A stretch of DNA of 64,000 nucleotides from Bacillota bacterium (GCA_023421115.1 JAEZUI010000094.1:44567-108566); one strand, 5' to 3'; counted from the first letter of the stretch, positions 35,183 to 43,809 are shown. Program-made: numbers and translations. The notes: a model not told the origin generated them from the letters alone.

Positions 35183-35342
35183 TAAGGTGATTGAAAAATA
35201 ACTGGTCAGCTGACATTTCAAAGAAATTGATTTACATTTTTTTGCATAGCAAAATAAAGTTCTTCTGTTTGGAAGTTATTAAGCTTCCGTGATTGGCTTT
35301 TTGACCTAAATGCTGTAAAGGTTATTTTTTGAAATGGCCTAA
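35183..35342 (+). repeat. Family-I palindromic element, long form
   Basis: From TTAAGGTGATTG to ATGGCCTAA, 160 bp, with the internal block TTCTGTTTGGAAG then AAGCTTCC. It lies between era and yqzL. The remaining 34925-35182 spacer shows no gene. Confidence 0.85.
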
Positions 35343-35408
35343 TGAATGTAAAAGGATTTTCAAGAAAACATAAAGCATGCAAAAAAGACTTAAGGGGGAA
35401 TGCATTTT

Positions 35409-35552
35409 ATGTTAAAAGAATTTGCCTGGAAAGCTTTTGAAAGTACTGGAAATATTGATACGTATATATTTCTTAAGGAAATTGAAGAAAAAAATAGAAT
35501 AGCTGAGGAAACTACGGTGGCAAGGGATGAAGTTGCTATAAGTAAAAGTTAA
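35409..35552 (+). CDS. yqzL: YqzL family small protein
   Basis: This 47-residue protein starts at ATG 35409 after GGGGGAAT. The YqzL pattern is clear: KEFAWKAFESTGNIDTYIFLKEIEE. YqzL-like proteins of this size lie between era and recO in many Firmicutes, exactly as here. Their function is not known. The position and the W-K-x-F-E-x-T-G motif make the call; sequence after residue 28 is free and polar. Confidence 0.85.
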   Translation: MLKEFAWKAFESTGNIDTYIFLKEIEEKNRIAEETTVARDEVAISKS

Positions 35553-35632
35553 TTGAGAAGGCGAATTGTTTTGTCATTTATACAATTTTACTGGGGGCAA
35601 AATTTTGACTCCTTGGATTTATGAGGTTACAA

Positions 35633-36382
35633 ATGAGTTATATTAAAACTAAAGGTGTAATTATTAAAGAAATAAATGTTGGAGAAGCAGATAAAATCGT
35701 AACTATATTTTCGAAAAATAAGGGAAAGATTGCAGGAGCTGCAAAAGGAGCTAGAAGGCCTAAAAGCCGCCTTATAGCAGGTGCACAATTATTCTGCTAT
35801 AGTGAATTTGTTCTTTTTAAAGGGAAAGATATGTACTCGATAAACAGTTGTGATGTGATTGAGCCCTTTTATGAAATAAGAAATGATTTGGTAAAGCTTA
35901 CTTATGCAGCTCACATAAATGAAATTGTAATAGACAATGTTCAAGAAGAGCAGCCTTCAAGTAGAGTATTGCAGCTCTTTTTGAATTCTCTTTATATGCT
36001 TGCAAAAACGGATAAGCCTCCAGAACAAATAACGAGAATTTTTGAAATCAGATTGATGGCAATTTTAGGGTATGCACCTTCTGTAATGGGATGCATAAAA
36101 TGTGGGAAAGAAGATTTTAAGGACTTTGCTTTCAGTTTTAAGCACTGTGGGTTTTTATGTAAACAATGTATATCAGATGACAGGTACGCATTAAACTTGT
36201 CTGAAGGTGCTGCAAGAGCAATTCATTATATAGTATATAGCAATATGAAGAATATTTTTAACTTTGAGGTTTCAAATAAGATACTTTTAGAGCTTGGTAA
36301 AGTTTCAAAAAGGTATATGAAAGACAGATTAGACAAAGAGTACAGCAAATTGGATTTTTTAAAGACTTTTGAATCTTCATAA
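35633..36382 (+). CDS. recO: DNA repair protein RecO
   Basis: This 249-residue protein has an N-terminal OB fold (residues 1-80, TKGVIIKEINVGEADKIV) and a helical C-terminal domain with a four-Cys zinc site (CIKCGKE near 150 and CGFLCKQC near 170). RecO loads RecA onto SSB-coated single strands together with RecR in gap repair. I use ATG 35633 with GAGGTT six bases upstream; an in-frame ATG at 35621 would add four residues. It is the last gene of the cluster, with a riboswitch on the opposite strand behind it. Confidence 0.94.
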   Translation: MSYIKTKGVIIKEINVGEADKIVTIFSKNKGKIAGAAKGARRPKSRLIAGAQLFCYSEFVLFKGKDMYSINSCDVIEPFYEIRNDLVKLTYAAHINEIVIDNVQEEQPSSRVLQLFLNSLYMLAKTDKPPEQITRIFEIRLMAILGYAPSVMGCIKCGKEDFKDFAFSFKHCGFLCKQCISDDRYALNLSEGAARAIHYIVYSNMKNIFNFEVSNKILLELGKVSKRYMKDRLDKEYSKLDFLKTFESS

Positions 36383-36463
36383 AAAATTATGACCTATCAA
36401 GTTAAATTCTAAAACGTTAATCAAATATTTTATATAGATTATCCTAAGAAAAAAATATGGTAT

Positions 36464-36490
36464 AAGGAAATATTAATGACCTATTTCCTT
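36464..36490 (-). terminator. Possible terminator of the riboswitch RNA
   Basis: AAGGAAAT (36464-36471) pairs with ATTTCCTT (36483-36490). On the minus strand a T-run (TATTTTTTTC) follows after a few bases. Confidence 0.4.
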
Positions 36491-36495
36491 TTATA

Positions 36496-36528
36496 TTTGA
36501 CTCTTTCTAACAAAGTAAAAGAGTCAAA
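36496..36528 (-). other. 11-bp perfect hairpin downstream of the GEMM aptamer
   Basis: TTTGACTCTTT (36496-36506) pairs with AAAGAGTCAAA (36518-36528). On the minus strand it follows the aptamer. It and AAAAGC/GCTTTT (36526-36543) are candidates for the switching part. Confidence 0.55.
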
Positions 36529-36573
36529 AGCCCTTGAGCTTTTATTTAAAAGAGTATAAACAGAACTTTTAAT

Positions 36574-36664
36574 GGCAGCCTGGCAATCGTAGCTTAAGGA
36601 TACTACCTTAAACGTTAGACCCACAGCTTTGCGTCGTCGTCTTTCAACGATTTTGCCCTGTTTC
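36574..36664 (-). ncRNA. Cyclic di-GMP-I (GEMM) riboswitch aptamer
   Basis: Read on the minus strand, the hallmark GEMM-I elements occur in order. They are CAGGGCAAA, a short hairpin closed by GAAAG, GACGCAAAGC, a stem with GTGGGTCTAA, GGTAGT, and a final GCTACGATTGCC that leads into CAGGCTGCC. This aptamer binds c-di-GMP and controls transcription or translation of the gene behind it. Here the only minus-strand sequence downstream is hairpins and then the antisense of recO; there is no sense gene. It lies back to back with a PilZ gene. A 61-codon open frame over it is a chance reading. Confidence 0.88.
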
Positions 36665-36728
36665 ATAAGTCACTATTTATATCTCCTTATACCGTGATCG
36701 GGAGGAAATATTGTACTACAATATTTAT

Positions 36729-36734
36729 TATAGC
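36729..36734 (-). promoter_or_regulatory. Likely -10 box of the riboswitch RNA
   Basis: On the minus strand TATAAT lies about 65 bases upstream of the aptamer, in CTATGCTATAATAAATATTG. The -35 is poor (T-rich). Confidence 0.45.
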
Positions 36735-37005
36735 ATAGGGGAAAGAAAAAATAAAGTGTTATTTTATTATTTTACAGTAATATATTAATATATTTAATGA
36801 CGTACATATTATTATACTAATTTGTATTTTTATAGTTATGGAATGTTCTGCTTTGTTTTCAGAAAGAAATTATTGTTAAAATATATGTCAATTTAAGAAA
36901 ATATATAGTATAATTAACACGTGTATAAAATTCAATTATTTTCTTTCAATAGAACTATTTGAATTTGAAATCAAAAACATAGTAATTCCATTAAAGATTT
37001 ACATA

Positions 37006-37032
37006 AGGTGATTTCTAAAAAATGGTCTAGTC
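37006..37032 (+). repeat. Family-I element, left-end fragment
   Basis: TAAGGTGATTTCTAAAAAATGG resembles the family-I left end. It lies about 60 bases before the PilZ gene. The region 36740-37089 has no other gene. Confidence 0.45.
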
Positions 37033-37089
37033 GAAATTGTAAGTTTTCTTTTGTACTATCGTATATATCTTTTGGAAGGGGTGGAAATT

Positions 37090-37746
37090 GTGTCTGAATA
37101 CTATTTAGGCGAAAAAACAGCAGATACTTCTTTGGGTATTGAAAAAAAACTCGATAAGATTGTAAAGATAGGTACAGGTCTTGAAATAAAACATATTAAG
37201 ATGTTTGAATACTTAAATGCCAGTGTTTTAGAGAAAGCAGAAAACACGTTAAGGCTTACCACTAAGGAATCGATAAAGGAAACTTTTTTCTTTCCCGGTG
37301 ATCATGTAGCTATAAATTATTCCGATACAGATGATCTGTTTGCAATTAGTGGAAAGATAACAAATATTAATTCTCTAAATCCCCTAGATTTAACTGTTAC
37401 TACAACTCGAATTGAAAAACTGAAAGATTCAAGAAAATATGAAAGATATTATGTAAGTCTAATGGCAAATATAAATAGTCCTGATTTTTCCGACAAGGTA
37501 TTTGTTGTTGTAAAGAACATGAGCTCTGGAGGAATTAAAATTAATTGTTCGGAATATCTGTCAATGACTGAAAGTGTAGGAGTTGAAGTTATTCTTGATA
37601 GAATTAATAAGCTTTCTTTTAGAGGTGCAATTGTAAGAAAGGGCAGAGGTAAAGCTTATTTTGAATATGGCATAGAGATAAGGGAAATTTCCGAATCAAA
37701 TTATAAATGCCTTAAACACTATTTAAATTGGCTAGCCTCCGATTAA
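37090..37746 (+). CDS. PilZ domain c-di-GMP receptor (YcgR/YpfA-like)
   Basis: This 218-residue protein starts at GTG 37090 behind GGAAGGGG. Residues 1-105 form a YcgR-N-like beta domain. Residues 110-218 form a PilZ domain with the c-di-GMP-binding Arg pair RKYERYYV and the loop NMSSGG (N-x-S-x-x-G). YcgR-type receptors slow the flagellar motor or change surface traits when c-di-GMP is high. It is monocistronic and ends at a strong terminator. Its divergent neighbour is a c-di-GMP riboswitch, so both sides of this intergenic region respond to the same messenger. Confidence 0.88.
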   Translation: MSEYYLGEKTADTSLGIEKKLDKIVKIGTGLEIKHIKMFEYLNASVLEKAENTLRLTTKESIKETFFFPGDHVAINYSDTDDLFAISGKITNINSLNPLDLTVTTTRIEKLKDSRKYERYYVSLMANINSPDFSDKVFVVVKNMSSGGIKINCSEYLSMTESVGVEVILDRINKLSFRGAIVRKGRGKAYFEYGIEIREISESNYKCLKHYLNWLASD

Positions 37747-37760
37747 AAAAAGTAGGTGTA

Positions 37761-37801
37761 AAATGCTTTACCTGGATAAAAAAGAGGTAGAGCATTTTTT
37801 G
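37761..37801 (+). terminator. Terminator of the PilZ gene
   Basis: AAATGCTTTACC (37761-37772) pairs with GGTAGAGCATTT (37785-37796), and a T-run follows. Confidence 0.8.
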
Positions 37802-37924
37802 TATCCTGAAATGAATAAAATGAATGAAATATTTTTAAGATTTTTCGAGAAACATATAGTTTGAATATATTTAAGCCTATGATATACTATACGCTATAAG
37901 AATTTAAGATAAAAGTTTGCAAAA

Positions 37925-37957
37925 TAAACAAACTTTTTGAGAAGAACTGTATATAGC
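37925..37957 (+). repeat. 33-nt intergenic motif (copy 2)
   Basis: This matches 24670-24702 with two differences and lies 64 bases upstream of the cysteine desulfurase gene. Confidence 0.55.
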
Positions 37958-38020
37958 TGATTATAAAATAATTGGTAGCTTTGCGTATAGTAAACGTATA
38001 AGAGACAAAGGGGAGAAGAA

Positions 38021-39187
38021 ATGACTAAAGATATATACCTTGACAATAGTGCAACAACAAAACCATATGATGAGGTAATAGAATATATTTCGCATATTAA
38101 TAAAAACGTATATGGTAACCCATCATCTATGCATATTAAAGGATTAGAGTCGGAAAAGCATATAAAAAGCGCAAGAGAAATTATTGCCAAATCTTTAACA
38201 GTGGATAATCAGGAGATTTATTTTACATCGGGAGGAACAGAAGCTAATAATCTTGCTATAATTGGATTTCTTGAGGCGAATCCTAGAAAAGGAAATAAAA
38301 TTATAACAACAAAAATAGAGCATCCTTCGGTATTGGAAGTATACAAACATTTGATGGAGAGAGGTTACATAGTCGATTTTGTTGATGTGGATGACAAGGG
38401 CGTAATCAACTTAAATAGCTTAAGAGAGGCTATAAATGAGCATACTGCATTAATAAGTATAATTTATATAAATAATGAAATTGGAAGTGTGCAACCTATT
38501 AGTGAAATAGTTCAAATAAAGAATAGTAAAGACAGAGAAATTGCAATTCACGTGGATGCTGTTCAGGCTTATGGAAAAGTAAAAATTTCGCCTAAAAAGT
38601 TAGGAATTGATTTGATGTCTATAAGTTCACATAAGATTCATGGACCAAAAGGTGTAGGAGCTTTATATGTAAAGAAAGGTTTAAGAGTAAAGCCTGTGTT
38701 GATAGGTGGAGGGCAGGAGTTTGCTATGAGGTCGGGAACAGAAAACGTTTCCGGTATATGTGGATTCGGTATGGCAGCGGATATAACCACTAAAAAAATA
38801 GACGAGAATTATTTGAGATGTATGAAAATAAAGGAGTACTTTAAAAACAGACTAAATGAGGAGTTTGCTGAAGATGCTTTTATAGTATCACCAAAAGATG
38901 CATCACCCTATATTCTCAATGTTTCTTTTTCAAATGTTCGTGCAGAAGTTCTTCTCCATCACCTTGAAATGGAGAACATATTTGTTTCTACAGGATCTGC
39001 ATGTTCTTCGAAAAAGAACACGCACAGTCATGTATTAAAGGCATTAGGCTTAAGGCCTGAAAGAATTGATGGAGCAATTAGATTCAGTTTTTCTGCTTTT
39101 AATTCGATAAAAGAGATGGAGTATACTATTAATGTTTTAAAAGAGATTTTACCGAAAATTAATATAAAGCGCGGAGGAAAAAAATGA
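38021..39187 (+). CDS. Cysteine desulfurase (NifS/IscS family)
   Basis: This 388-residue PLP enzyme takes sulfur from cysteine and holds it as a persulfide. The PLP Lys is in SSHKIHGPKG near residue 205, and the active Cys is in STGSACSSKK near residue 325. The start YLDNSATTKP is also diagnostic. The stop overlaps the thiI start (ATGA), so it is very likely the dedicated sulfur donor for ThiI in 4-thiouridine synthesis, as NifZ is in Bacillus. GGGGAGAAG precedes the ATG. Confidence 0.93.
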   Translation: MTKDIYLDNSATTKPYDEVIEYISHINKNVYGNPSSMHIKGLESEKHIKSAREIIAKSLTVDNQEIYFTSGGTEANNLAIIGFLEANPRKGNKIITTKIEHPSVLEVYKHLMERGYIVDFVDVDDKGVINLNSLREAINEHTALISIIYINNEIGSVQPISEIVQIKNSKDREIAIHVDAVQAYGKVKISPKKLGIDLMSISSHKIHGPKGVGALYVKKGLRVKPVLIGGGQEFAMRSGTENVSGICGFGMAADITTKKIDENYLRCMKIKEYFKNRLNEEFAEDAFIVSPKDASPYILNVSFSNVRAEVLLHHLEMENIFVSTGSACSSKKNTHSHVLKALGLRPERIDGAIRFSFSAFNSIKEMEYTINVLKEILPKINIKRGGKK

Positions 39188-40362
39188 AAAAAGTAATTTT
39201 GGTTAGATATGGGGAAATTTTGCTAAAGGGTTTAAATAGACCAGTATTTGAAAAAAAGTTGATTGATAATATAAAGAGGGCTATAAACCCATTAGGTAAG
39301 GTTGGTGTTTTCAAATCCCAGGCAAGAATATATGTAGAACCACAGGCAGAGGACTACGATTTTGATGAAGCACTAGGTCTTTTGACTAAGGTTTTTGGTA
39401 TTGTATCAGTGAGCCCTGTATGGAAGATTGAATCCAACTATGAAGTTATAAAAGAGAAGTCCTTGATAATGATAAAGGATTTGCTGGATAGAAAGGCCTA
39501 TAAAACCTTTAAGGTTGAGACTAAAAGGGGAGATAAGAGTTTCCCTATGGATTCGCCGGAAATAAGCAGGGAGCTTGGCGGATATATTCTTGAAAGTTTC
39601 CCTGAGCTTAGCGTTGATGTAAAAAAACCGGAATTTGTTTTTTATGTTGAGGTAAGGGAATTTACGTATATTTACTCGGAGATAATACCAGCCGTGTGTG
39701 GTATGCCGATAGGCTCTAATGGTAAGGCAGCACTGCTTTTGTCGGGTGGTATAGACAGTCCTGTAGCTGGATGGATGATTGCAAAAAGAGGAGTTGAGCT
39801 TGAAGCTGTTCACTTCTATAGTTATCCTTATACAAGTGAAAGGGCGAAAGAGAAGGTAATAGAGCTTGCAAAAATACTTTCAAAGTTTTGCAATAAGATA
39901 AATCTTCATATAGTTCCCTTTACCGACATTCAATTGGAGATAAATGAGAAATGCCCGCTAGATCAGCTTACTATTATTATGAGAAGAGCAATGATGACTA
40001 TAGCTGAGAGAATTGCTGAAAAAGTAGGTGCTCTAGCTCTTGTGACAGGAGAAAGTGTAGGCCAGGTGGCAAGCCAAACTATCCAAAGTCTATATGTAAC
40101 AAATTCTGTAGTAAAAATGCCGATATTCAGACCTTTAATTGGAATGGATAAAAACGAAGTGATTGATATTGCAAGAAAAATTGGTACTTTTGAAACATCA
40201 ATTCTTCCCTATGAGGATTGTTGTACTGTTTTTGTTGCAAAACATCCGAATACAAAGCCTGTACTTGAAAAAATATTATTGTCGGAGGAAAAGGCCAATC
40301 TTGAGGAGTTGATTAACAAAGCAATAGAGAATACAGAAGTGTTGGTTGTAGATAATAAATAG
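39184..40362 (+). CDS. thiI: tRNA 4-thiouridine synthase ThiI
   Basis: This 392-residue enzyme adenylates U8 of tRNA and inserts sulfur. It has an N-terminal ferredoxin-like plus THUMP region (to about 165) and a PP-loop ATPase domain with LLLSGGIDSPVAGW near residue 183. The conserved CC in EDCCTVF is near residue 345. It lacks the C-terminal rhodanese domain of the E. coli form, as in other Firmicutes, so the partner desulfurase must hand over sulfur directly. It is translationally coupled to that gene. Confidence 0.94.
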   Translation: MKKVILVRYGEILLKGLNRPVFEKKLIDNIKRAINPLGKVGVFKSQARIYVEPQAEDYDFDEALGLLTKVFGIVSVSPVWKIESNYEVIKEKSLIMIKDLLDRKAYKTFKVETKRGDKSFPMDSPEISRELGGYILESFPELSVDVKKPEFVFYVEVREFTYIYSEIIPAVCGMPIGSNGKAALLLSGGIDSPVAGWMIAKRGVELEAVHFYSYPYTSERAKEKVIELAKILSKFCNKINLHIVPFTDIQLEINEKCPLDQLTIIMRRAMMTIAERIAEKVGALALVTGESVGQVASQTIQSLYVTNSVVKMPIFRPLIGMDKNEVIDIARKIGTFETSILPYEDCCTVFVAKHPNTKPVLEKILLSEEKANLEELINKAIENTEVLVVDNK

Positions 40363-40465
40363 GTAATAAAATACCATGTAAGTGTAATAATACTTGTATA
40401 TAGTAATATTTATATAATATAGGGATATCTTCTAGTGGGTTTGACCTTGTAACAGAAATTTTTCA

Positions 40466-40496
40466 ACTGACCTAGTTTTTTTAAGTCACCTTATAT
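40466..40496 (-). repeat. Family-I element, end fragment (reverse)
   Basis: CAACTGACCTAG then TTTAAGTCACCTTA is the left end of family I in reverse orientation. It lies between thiI and the VanW gene. The rest of 40363-40620 shows no gene. Confidence 0.5.
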
Positions 40497-40620
40497 TAAA
40501 AAGTTCTGATTTGTCTATAAAAAGCTGTTATTTAAAAAGTATGTTTTAATCAGGATTTTTTGAGAATAATAGAATAAGGAGATATCCATATATTATTTTT
40601 GTATACAGAAGGTATTTGAT

Positions 40621-41988
40621 ATGTTAAATAATATAACATCTAAAAAGATATATATTATATTACTCATCACTGTTTTTGTTATCAATGCGGCAGCAACTGT
40701 TTTTATTGCTTGGGTATTGAATGAAAAGACGTTTTATATGGGTGTAAAAATTGAGAATATCGCACTGTCGGGAATTGATAGGTCAAAAGCTAAGGAAAAA
40801 ATACAGCATGAAATCAATGAAAACTTTGCAGGGAAAAAATTAAAACTAAAGTATGATGAACGTGAGTGGAATATTGGTTTGAATGAAATATCCTATGGCT
40901 TTTTAATAGACAGTGCAATAGAAAGTGCATATAAAATAGGTAGAGAAGGTAACTTTATCAATCGACTTATGACAGTTTATCATGTAAGAGGAAGGAATGT
41001 AAACATTTCTCTTGTTTCACAATTTGACAGAAAGAAACTAAGAAGCATATTGGAAAGGATAAAAACTGAAATTGACCAAGAAGAGGTAAATGCCTCTGCA
41101 ATTTATAAAAATGGGAAAGTAATTTTCAATAAAGAGATAATAGGTAAGAATATAGATGTTGACAAAAACATGGATTTGTTAGAAAATATATTATTAGAGA
41201 AGAAATTTTCACCTATAGAATTAATAGTTGACAATGTCTATCCAAGAGTTCGCTACAATGATATATCTGTCATAGAAAAAGTTGTATCTACTTTTTCTAC
41301 ATCTTTTAATTCGCAAAAAGTCGATAGAAGCTTCAATATTAAACTAGCATGCGATAAGATAAATAATACTGTTTTATTGCCCGGTGATTTATTTTCAATG
41401 GATAAAGCGTTAGGAACGAGAAGTGTCACTAATGGGTACAGGAATGCACCCGTTATCATTAAGGGCAAGCTTTTAGAAGGGGTTGGAGGAGGTGTGTGCC
41501 AGGTAACAACAACTCTATATGTGGCTGTATTGAAAAGCAAATTAGAAGTTGTCGAGAGAAGACCTCATTCAATGCCTTTAGGCTACGTTGAACCGGGACA
41601 GGATGCGACTATCTCAGAAGGATATATTGATTTTAAATTTAAGAATAATAAAGAGTATCCCATCTTAATAAGTGCCCAAGTATCAGGTAGCAATATTACT
41701 ATAAGAATAGTTGGGATAAAAGAAAAAGTTTCTCAAACTGTCAGGTTAAAGTCAGTGGTAGTAAAGGAGTTGGCACCTGAAAAAGAAATGGTAATTCATG
41801 ATAAAACGATTCCTGTGGGAGAAGTAGTAGTTGAAAAAACTGCTCTAACTGGTAGAAGGGTTGTTGTGTACCGTGAAACTTATGAGAATAATAAGCTTAT
41901 TGAACGGGAAAAAGTATCAGAGGATACTTACCAACCTGCCAGAGGTATAATAAAGGTCAATCCTGTAGTAAGTAGTCAATTAAGGTGA
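40621..41988 (+). CDS. VanW family protein with G5-like C-terminus
   Basis: This 455-residue surface protein has an N-terminal membrane anchor (residues 9-32). Two putative peptidoglycan-binding-4 repeats follow (about 40-215), then the VanW domain (about 220-360). The VanW core is strong: NTVLLPGDLFSMDKALG, GGGVCQVTTTLY and ERRPHSMPLGYV. The last 80 residues look like a G5 domain (EKTALTGRRVVVYRETYENNK). VanW genes accompany some vancomycin-resistance operons, but most copies, like this one, have no van genes nearby and an unknown wall-related role. The last codons (Leu-Arg-stop) are part of a family-I repeat end. Confidence 0.88.
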   Translation: MLNNITSKKIYIILLITVFVINAAATVFIAWVLNEKTFYMGVKIENIALSGIDRSKAKEKIQHEINENFAGKKLKLKYDEREWNIGLNEISYGFLIDSAIESAYKIGREGNFINRLMTVYHVRGRNVNISLVSQFDRKKLRSILERIKTEIDQEEVNASAIYKNGKVIFNKEIIGKNIDVDKNMDLLENILLEKKFSPIELIVDNVYPRVRYNDISVIEKVVSTFSTSFNSQKVDRSFNIKLACDKINNTVLLPGDLFSMDKALGTRSVTNGYRNAPVIIKGKLLEGVGGGVCQVTTTLYVAVLKSKLEVVERRPHSMPLGYVEPGQDATISEGYIDFKFKNNKEYPILISAQVSGSNITIRIVGIKEKVSQTVRLKSVVVKELAPEKEMVIHDKTIPVGEVVVEKTALTGRRVVVYRETYENNKLIEREKVSEDTYQPARGIIKVNPVVSSQLR

Positions 41989-41999
41989 CTCCAAAAAAA
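41979..41999 (+). repeat. Family-I element, left-end fragment at the vanW-like stop
   Basis: ATTAAGGTGACTCCAAAAAAA matches the family-I left end. The stop TGA (41986-41988) is within it. Confidence 0.55.
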
Positions 42000-42030
42000 T
42001 GTATAAATTATAAAAAAGTGAGGGTTTTTA

Positions 42031-42717
42031 ATGAATGATTCCCTATTCAGCAAAGAAATTAAGTGTCCTGTATGCGAGAATAAAGTTGAAGTGACAAAAG
42101 TCAAGTCTAAAGCATGTATTGTGACATCAAGGGATACAGATTTTTGCATATACTACGAAGGTATAAATCCAATCCTATATGATGTATGGGTATGTGAATA
42201 CTGTGGATATGCTGCACAGGGAGAACGATTTGAAGAACTGTCTTATATAGAAGCAAACAAAATTAAAAAAAGTATTACACCCTTTTGGAAAAGCAGAAAG
42301 TTTAGTGGTGAAAGAAATATTGATAGCGCATTAGATGCGTTCAAACTAGCCTTGTACAATCTGCAAATGATAGGGGCTAAATCGAGTGATTTGGCAAAAG
42401 TTTGTATAAGAATTGCGTGGTTGTACAGGTTGAAAAAGGATGAGAGAGAAGATGATTTCTTAAGTTTTGCCTTAAGATTTTATATTGAAACATTTGATAA
42501 AGAGAAATTTCCTATTAAGAAATTTGATGAATATACATGTATGTATTTAATTGGGGAACTCTCTAGAAGAATTGGGCAGGTAGATGAAGCTATTCTGTGG
42601 TTTAATAAACTTATAACTTCACCTATGGCAAGGACTAATAAAATTCTTATAGAGTCTGCCAGAGAACAATATCTTTTGGCAAAAGAGCAAAGAGAAAAAA
42701 ATAAGCATGCAATATAG
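42031..42717 (+). CDS. DUF2225 protein
   Basis: This 228-residue protein has two zinc knuckles: CPVCENKV at residue 11 and CEYCGYAAQ near residue 54. A helical TPR-like region (about 90-220) follows, containing CIRIAWLYRL and YLIGELSRRIGQVDEAILWF. These are the DUF2225 hallmarks. The role is unknown; the fold suggests a scaffold. GAGGGT precedes the ATG. The last eight codons and stop lie in a sequence duplicated in tandem. Confidence 0.85.
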   Translation: MNDSLFSKEIKCPVCENKVEVTKVKSKACIVTSRDTDFCIYYEGINPILYDVWVCEYCGYAAQGERFEELSYIEANKIKKSITPFWKSRKFSGERNIDSALDAFKLALYNLQMIGAKSSDLAKVCIRIAWLYRLKKDEREDDFLSFALRFYIETFDKEKFPIKKFDEYTCMYLIGELSRRIGQVDEAILWFNKLITSPMARTNKILIESAREQYLLAKEQREKNKHAI

Positions 42718-42750
42718 AAAAGAGAAAAAAATAAGCATGCAATATAGAAA
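42691..42750 (+). repeat. Exact 30-bp tandem duplication over the DUF2225 stop
   Basis: Positions 42691-42720 and 42721-42750 are identical (AGAGAAAAAAATAAGCATGC and on). The first unit contains the stop codon TAG, so the second is untranslated. It looks like a recent slippage duplication. Confidence 0.9.
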
Positions 42751-42761
42751 AGTATAAAATT

Positions 42762-42785
42762 AGCTCTTAATAAGGGCTGATTTTT
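42762..42785 (+). terminator. Terminator of the DUF2225 gene
   Basis: AGCTCTTA (42762-42769) pairs with TAAGGGCT (42771-42778) including a G-T pair, and GATTTTTA follows. The loop is very small, so the fold may open at its top. Confidence 0.5.
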
Positions 42786-42825
42786 ATGTTATTATAAAGA
42801 TAAATTTGTGAGCGTCGGAGGAAAT

Positions 42826-43809
42826 ATGGAAATAGGGAAAATTCCAAATAGTGTTTTAAAAGAGATTGTTCTCGATAAGATAAAGGGAAAAAGGAAAGAA
42901 ATCCTTGTGAGGCCAAAGGTGGGAGAAGACTGTTGTGCGGTTGATTTTGGAGATAATGTGTGTGTGTTGTCCTCCGACCCCATTACTGGTACGGAAAATG
43001 AAGTTGGACGTTTGGCGGTACATATTTCATGTAATGATGTTGCATCATGTGGTGCAGAGCCTTTAGGCCTTCTTGTTACTATATTGGTGCCTCCAAGGGC
43101 AACTAAGAAAGATCTTGAGCTGGTTATGTCCCAAATAAGCGATACTGCAAATTCATTAAATGTAGATATAATAGGTGGACACACTGAAGTAACCGGTGCG
43201 GTTAATCGTTTTGTTATTATTACCACTGCAGTAGGAAATGTACTAAAGGACAAGCTGGTAACTACATCAGGAGCTAAGGCTGGGGATGATATAATTATAA
43301 CAAAATATGCTGGTATCGAAGGAACTGCAATAATTGCTCTTGATAAGGAGAGAGAACTTGCCGATAAAGTGGAAAAGAGTGTGTTGAAAAAGGCCAAAGC
43401 TCTAATTAATGATATAAGTGTTGTAAAGGAAGGAATAATAGCAGGACAATTCGGGGTGAATTCAATGCATGACATAACAGAAGGGGGAGTACTTGGAGCT
43501 GTTTGGGAAGTTACAGAGGCTTCGGGAAAAGGCGCTATTGTGTATAACGATAAAATACCTATTATGGAAGAGACATTAAAGTTATGTAAGTTTTATAATA
43601 TTGACCCGTTAAGATTGATTTCAAGCGGTTGTATGATAATCACCTGTAAGGATGGTAGTGAACTGGTAAAAGAGATGGAAAGCAAGGGGATAAAGGCAAC
43701 CGTTATAGGTCAAATAACTAATAGCGCTGAAAAACATCTTGTTTTAAAGGATGGCTATGTTGATATCGGTGAGCCTTTATCGGATGAGTTGTATAAAGTA
43801 GTTGATTAG
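42826..43809 (+). CDS. AIR synthase-related protein (HypE/ThiL/SelD superfamily)
   Basis: This 327-residue protein starts at ATG 42826 after GGAGG; an in-frame GTG at 42808 is less likely. It has the two-domain PurM fold: GEDCCAVDFGDNVCVLSSDPIT and HISCNDVASCGAEPLGLLV in the N-terminal half, DIIGGHTEVTGAV, then SMHDITEGGVLGAVWE and LISSGCMIITC in the C-terminal half. Superfamily members bind ATP and activate a carbonyl or carbamoyl substrate. HypE is the closest in layout, but the C-terminal Cys tail of HypE is absent and no hyp genes are near. The substrate is unknown. Confidence 0.87.
   Translation: MEIGKIPNSVLKEIVLDKIKGKRKEILVRPKVGEDCCAVDFGDNVCVLSSDPITGTENEVGRLAVHISCNDVASCGAEPLGLLVTILVPPRATKKDLELVMSQISDTANSLNVDIIGGHTEVTGAVNRFVIITTAVGNVLKDKLVTTSGAKAGDDIIITKYAGIEGTAIIALDKERELADKVEKSVLKKAKALINDISVVKEGIIAGQFGVNSMHDITEGGVLGAVWEVTEASGKGAIVYNDKIPIMEETLKLCKFYNIDPLRLISSGCMIITCKDGSELVKEMESKGIKATVIGQITNSAEKHLVLKDGYVDIGEPLSDELYKVVD

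Noticed and set aside
36481..36666. 61-codon minus-strand ORF starting MKQGKIVERRRRK
   Set aside because: It coincides with the GEMM riboswitch aptamer from end to end; conserved RNA motifs explain the sequence, and the ribosome binding site is too far (about 16 bases).
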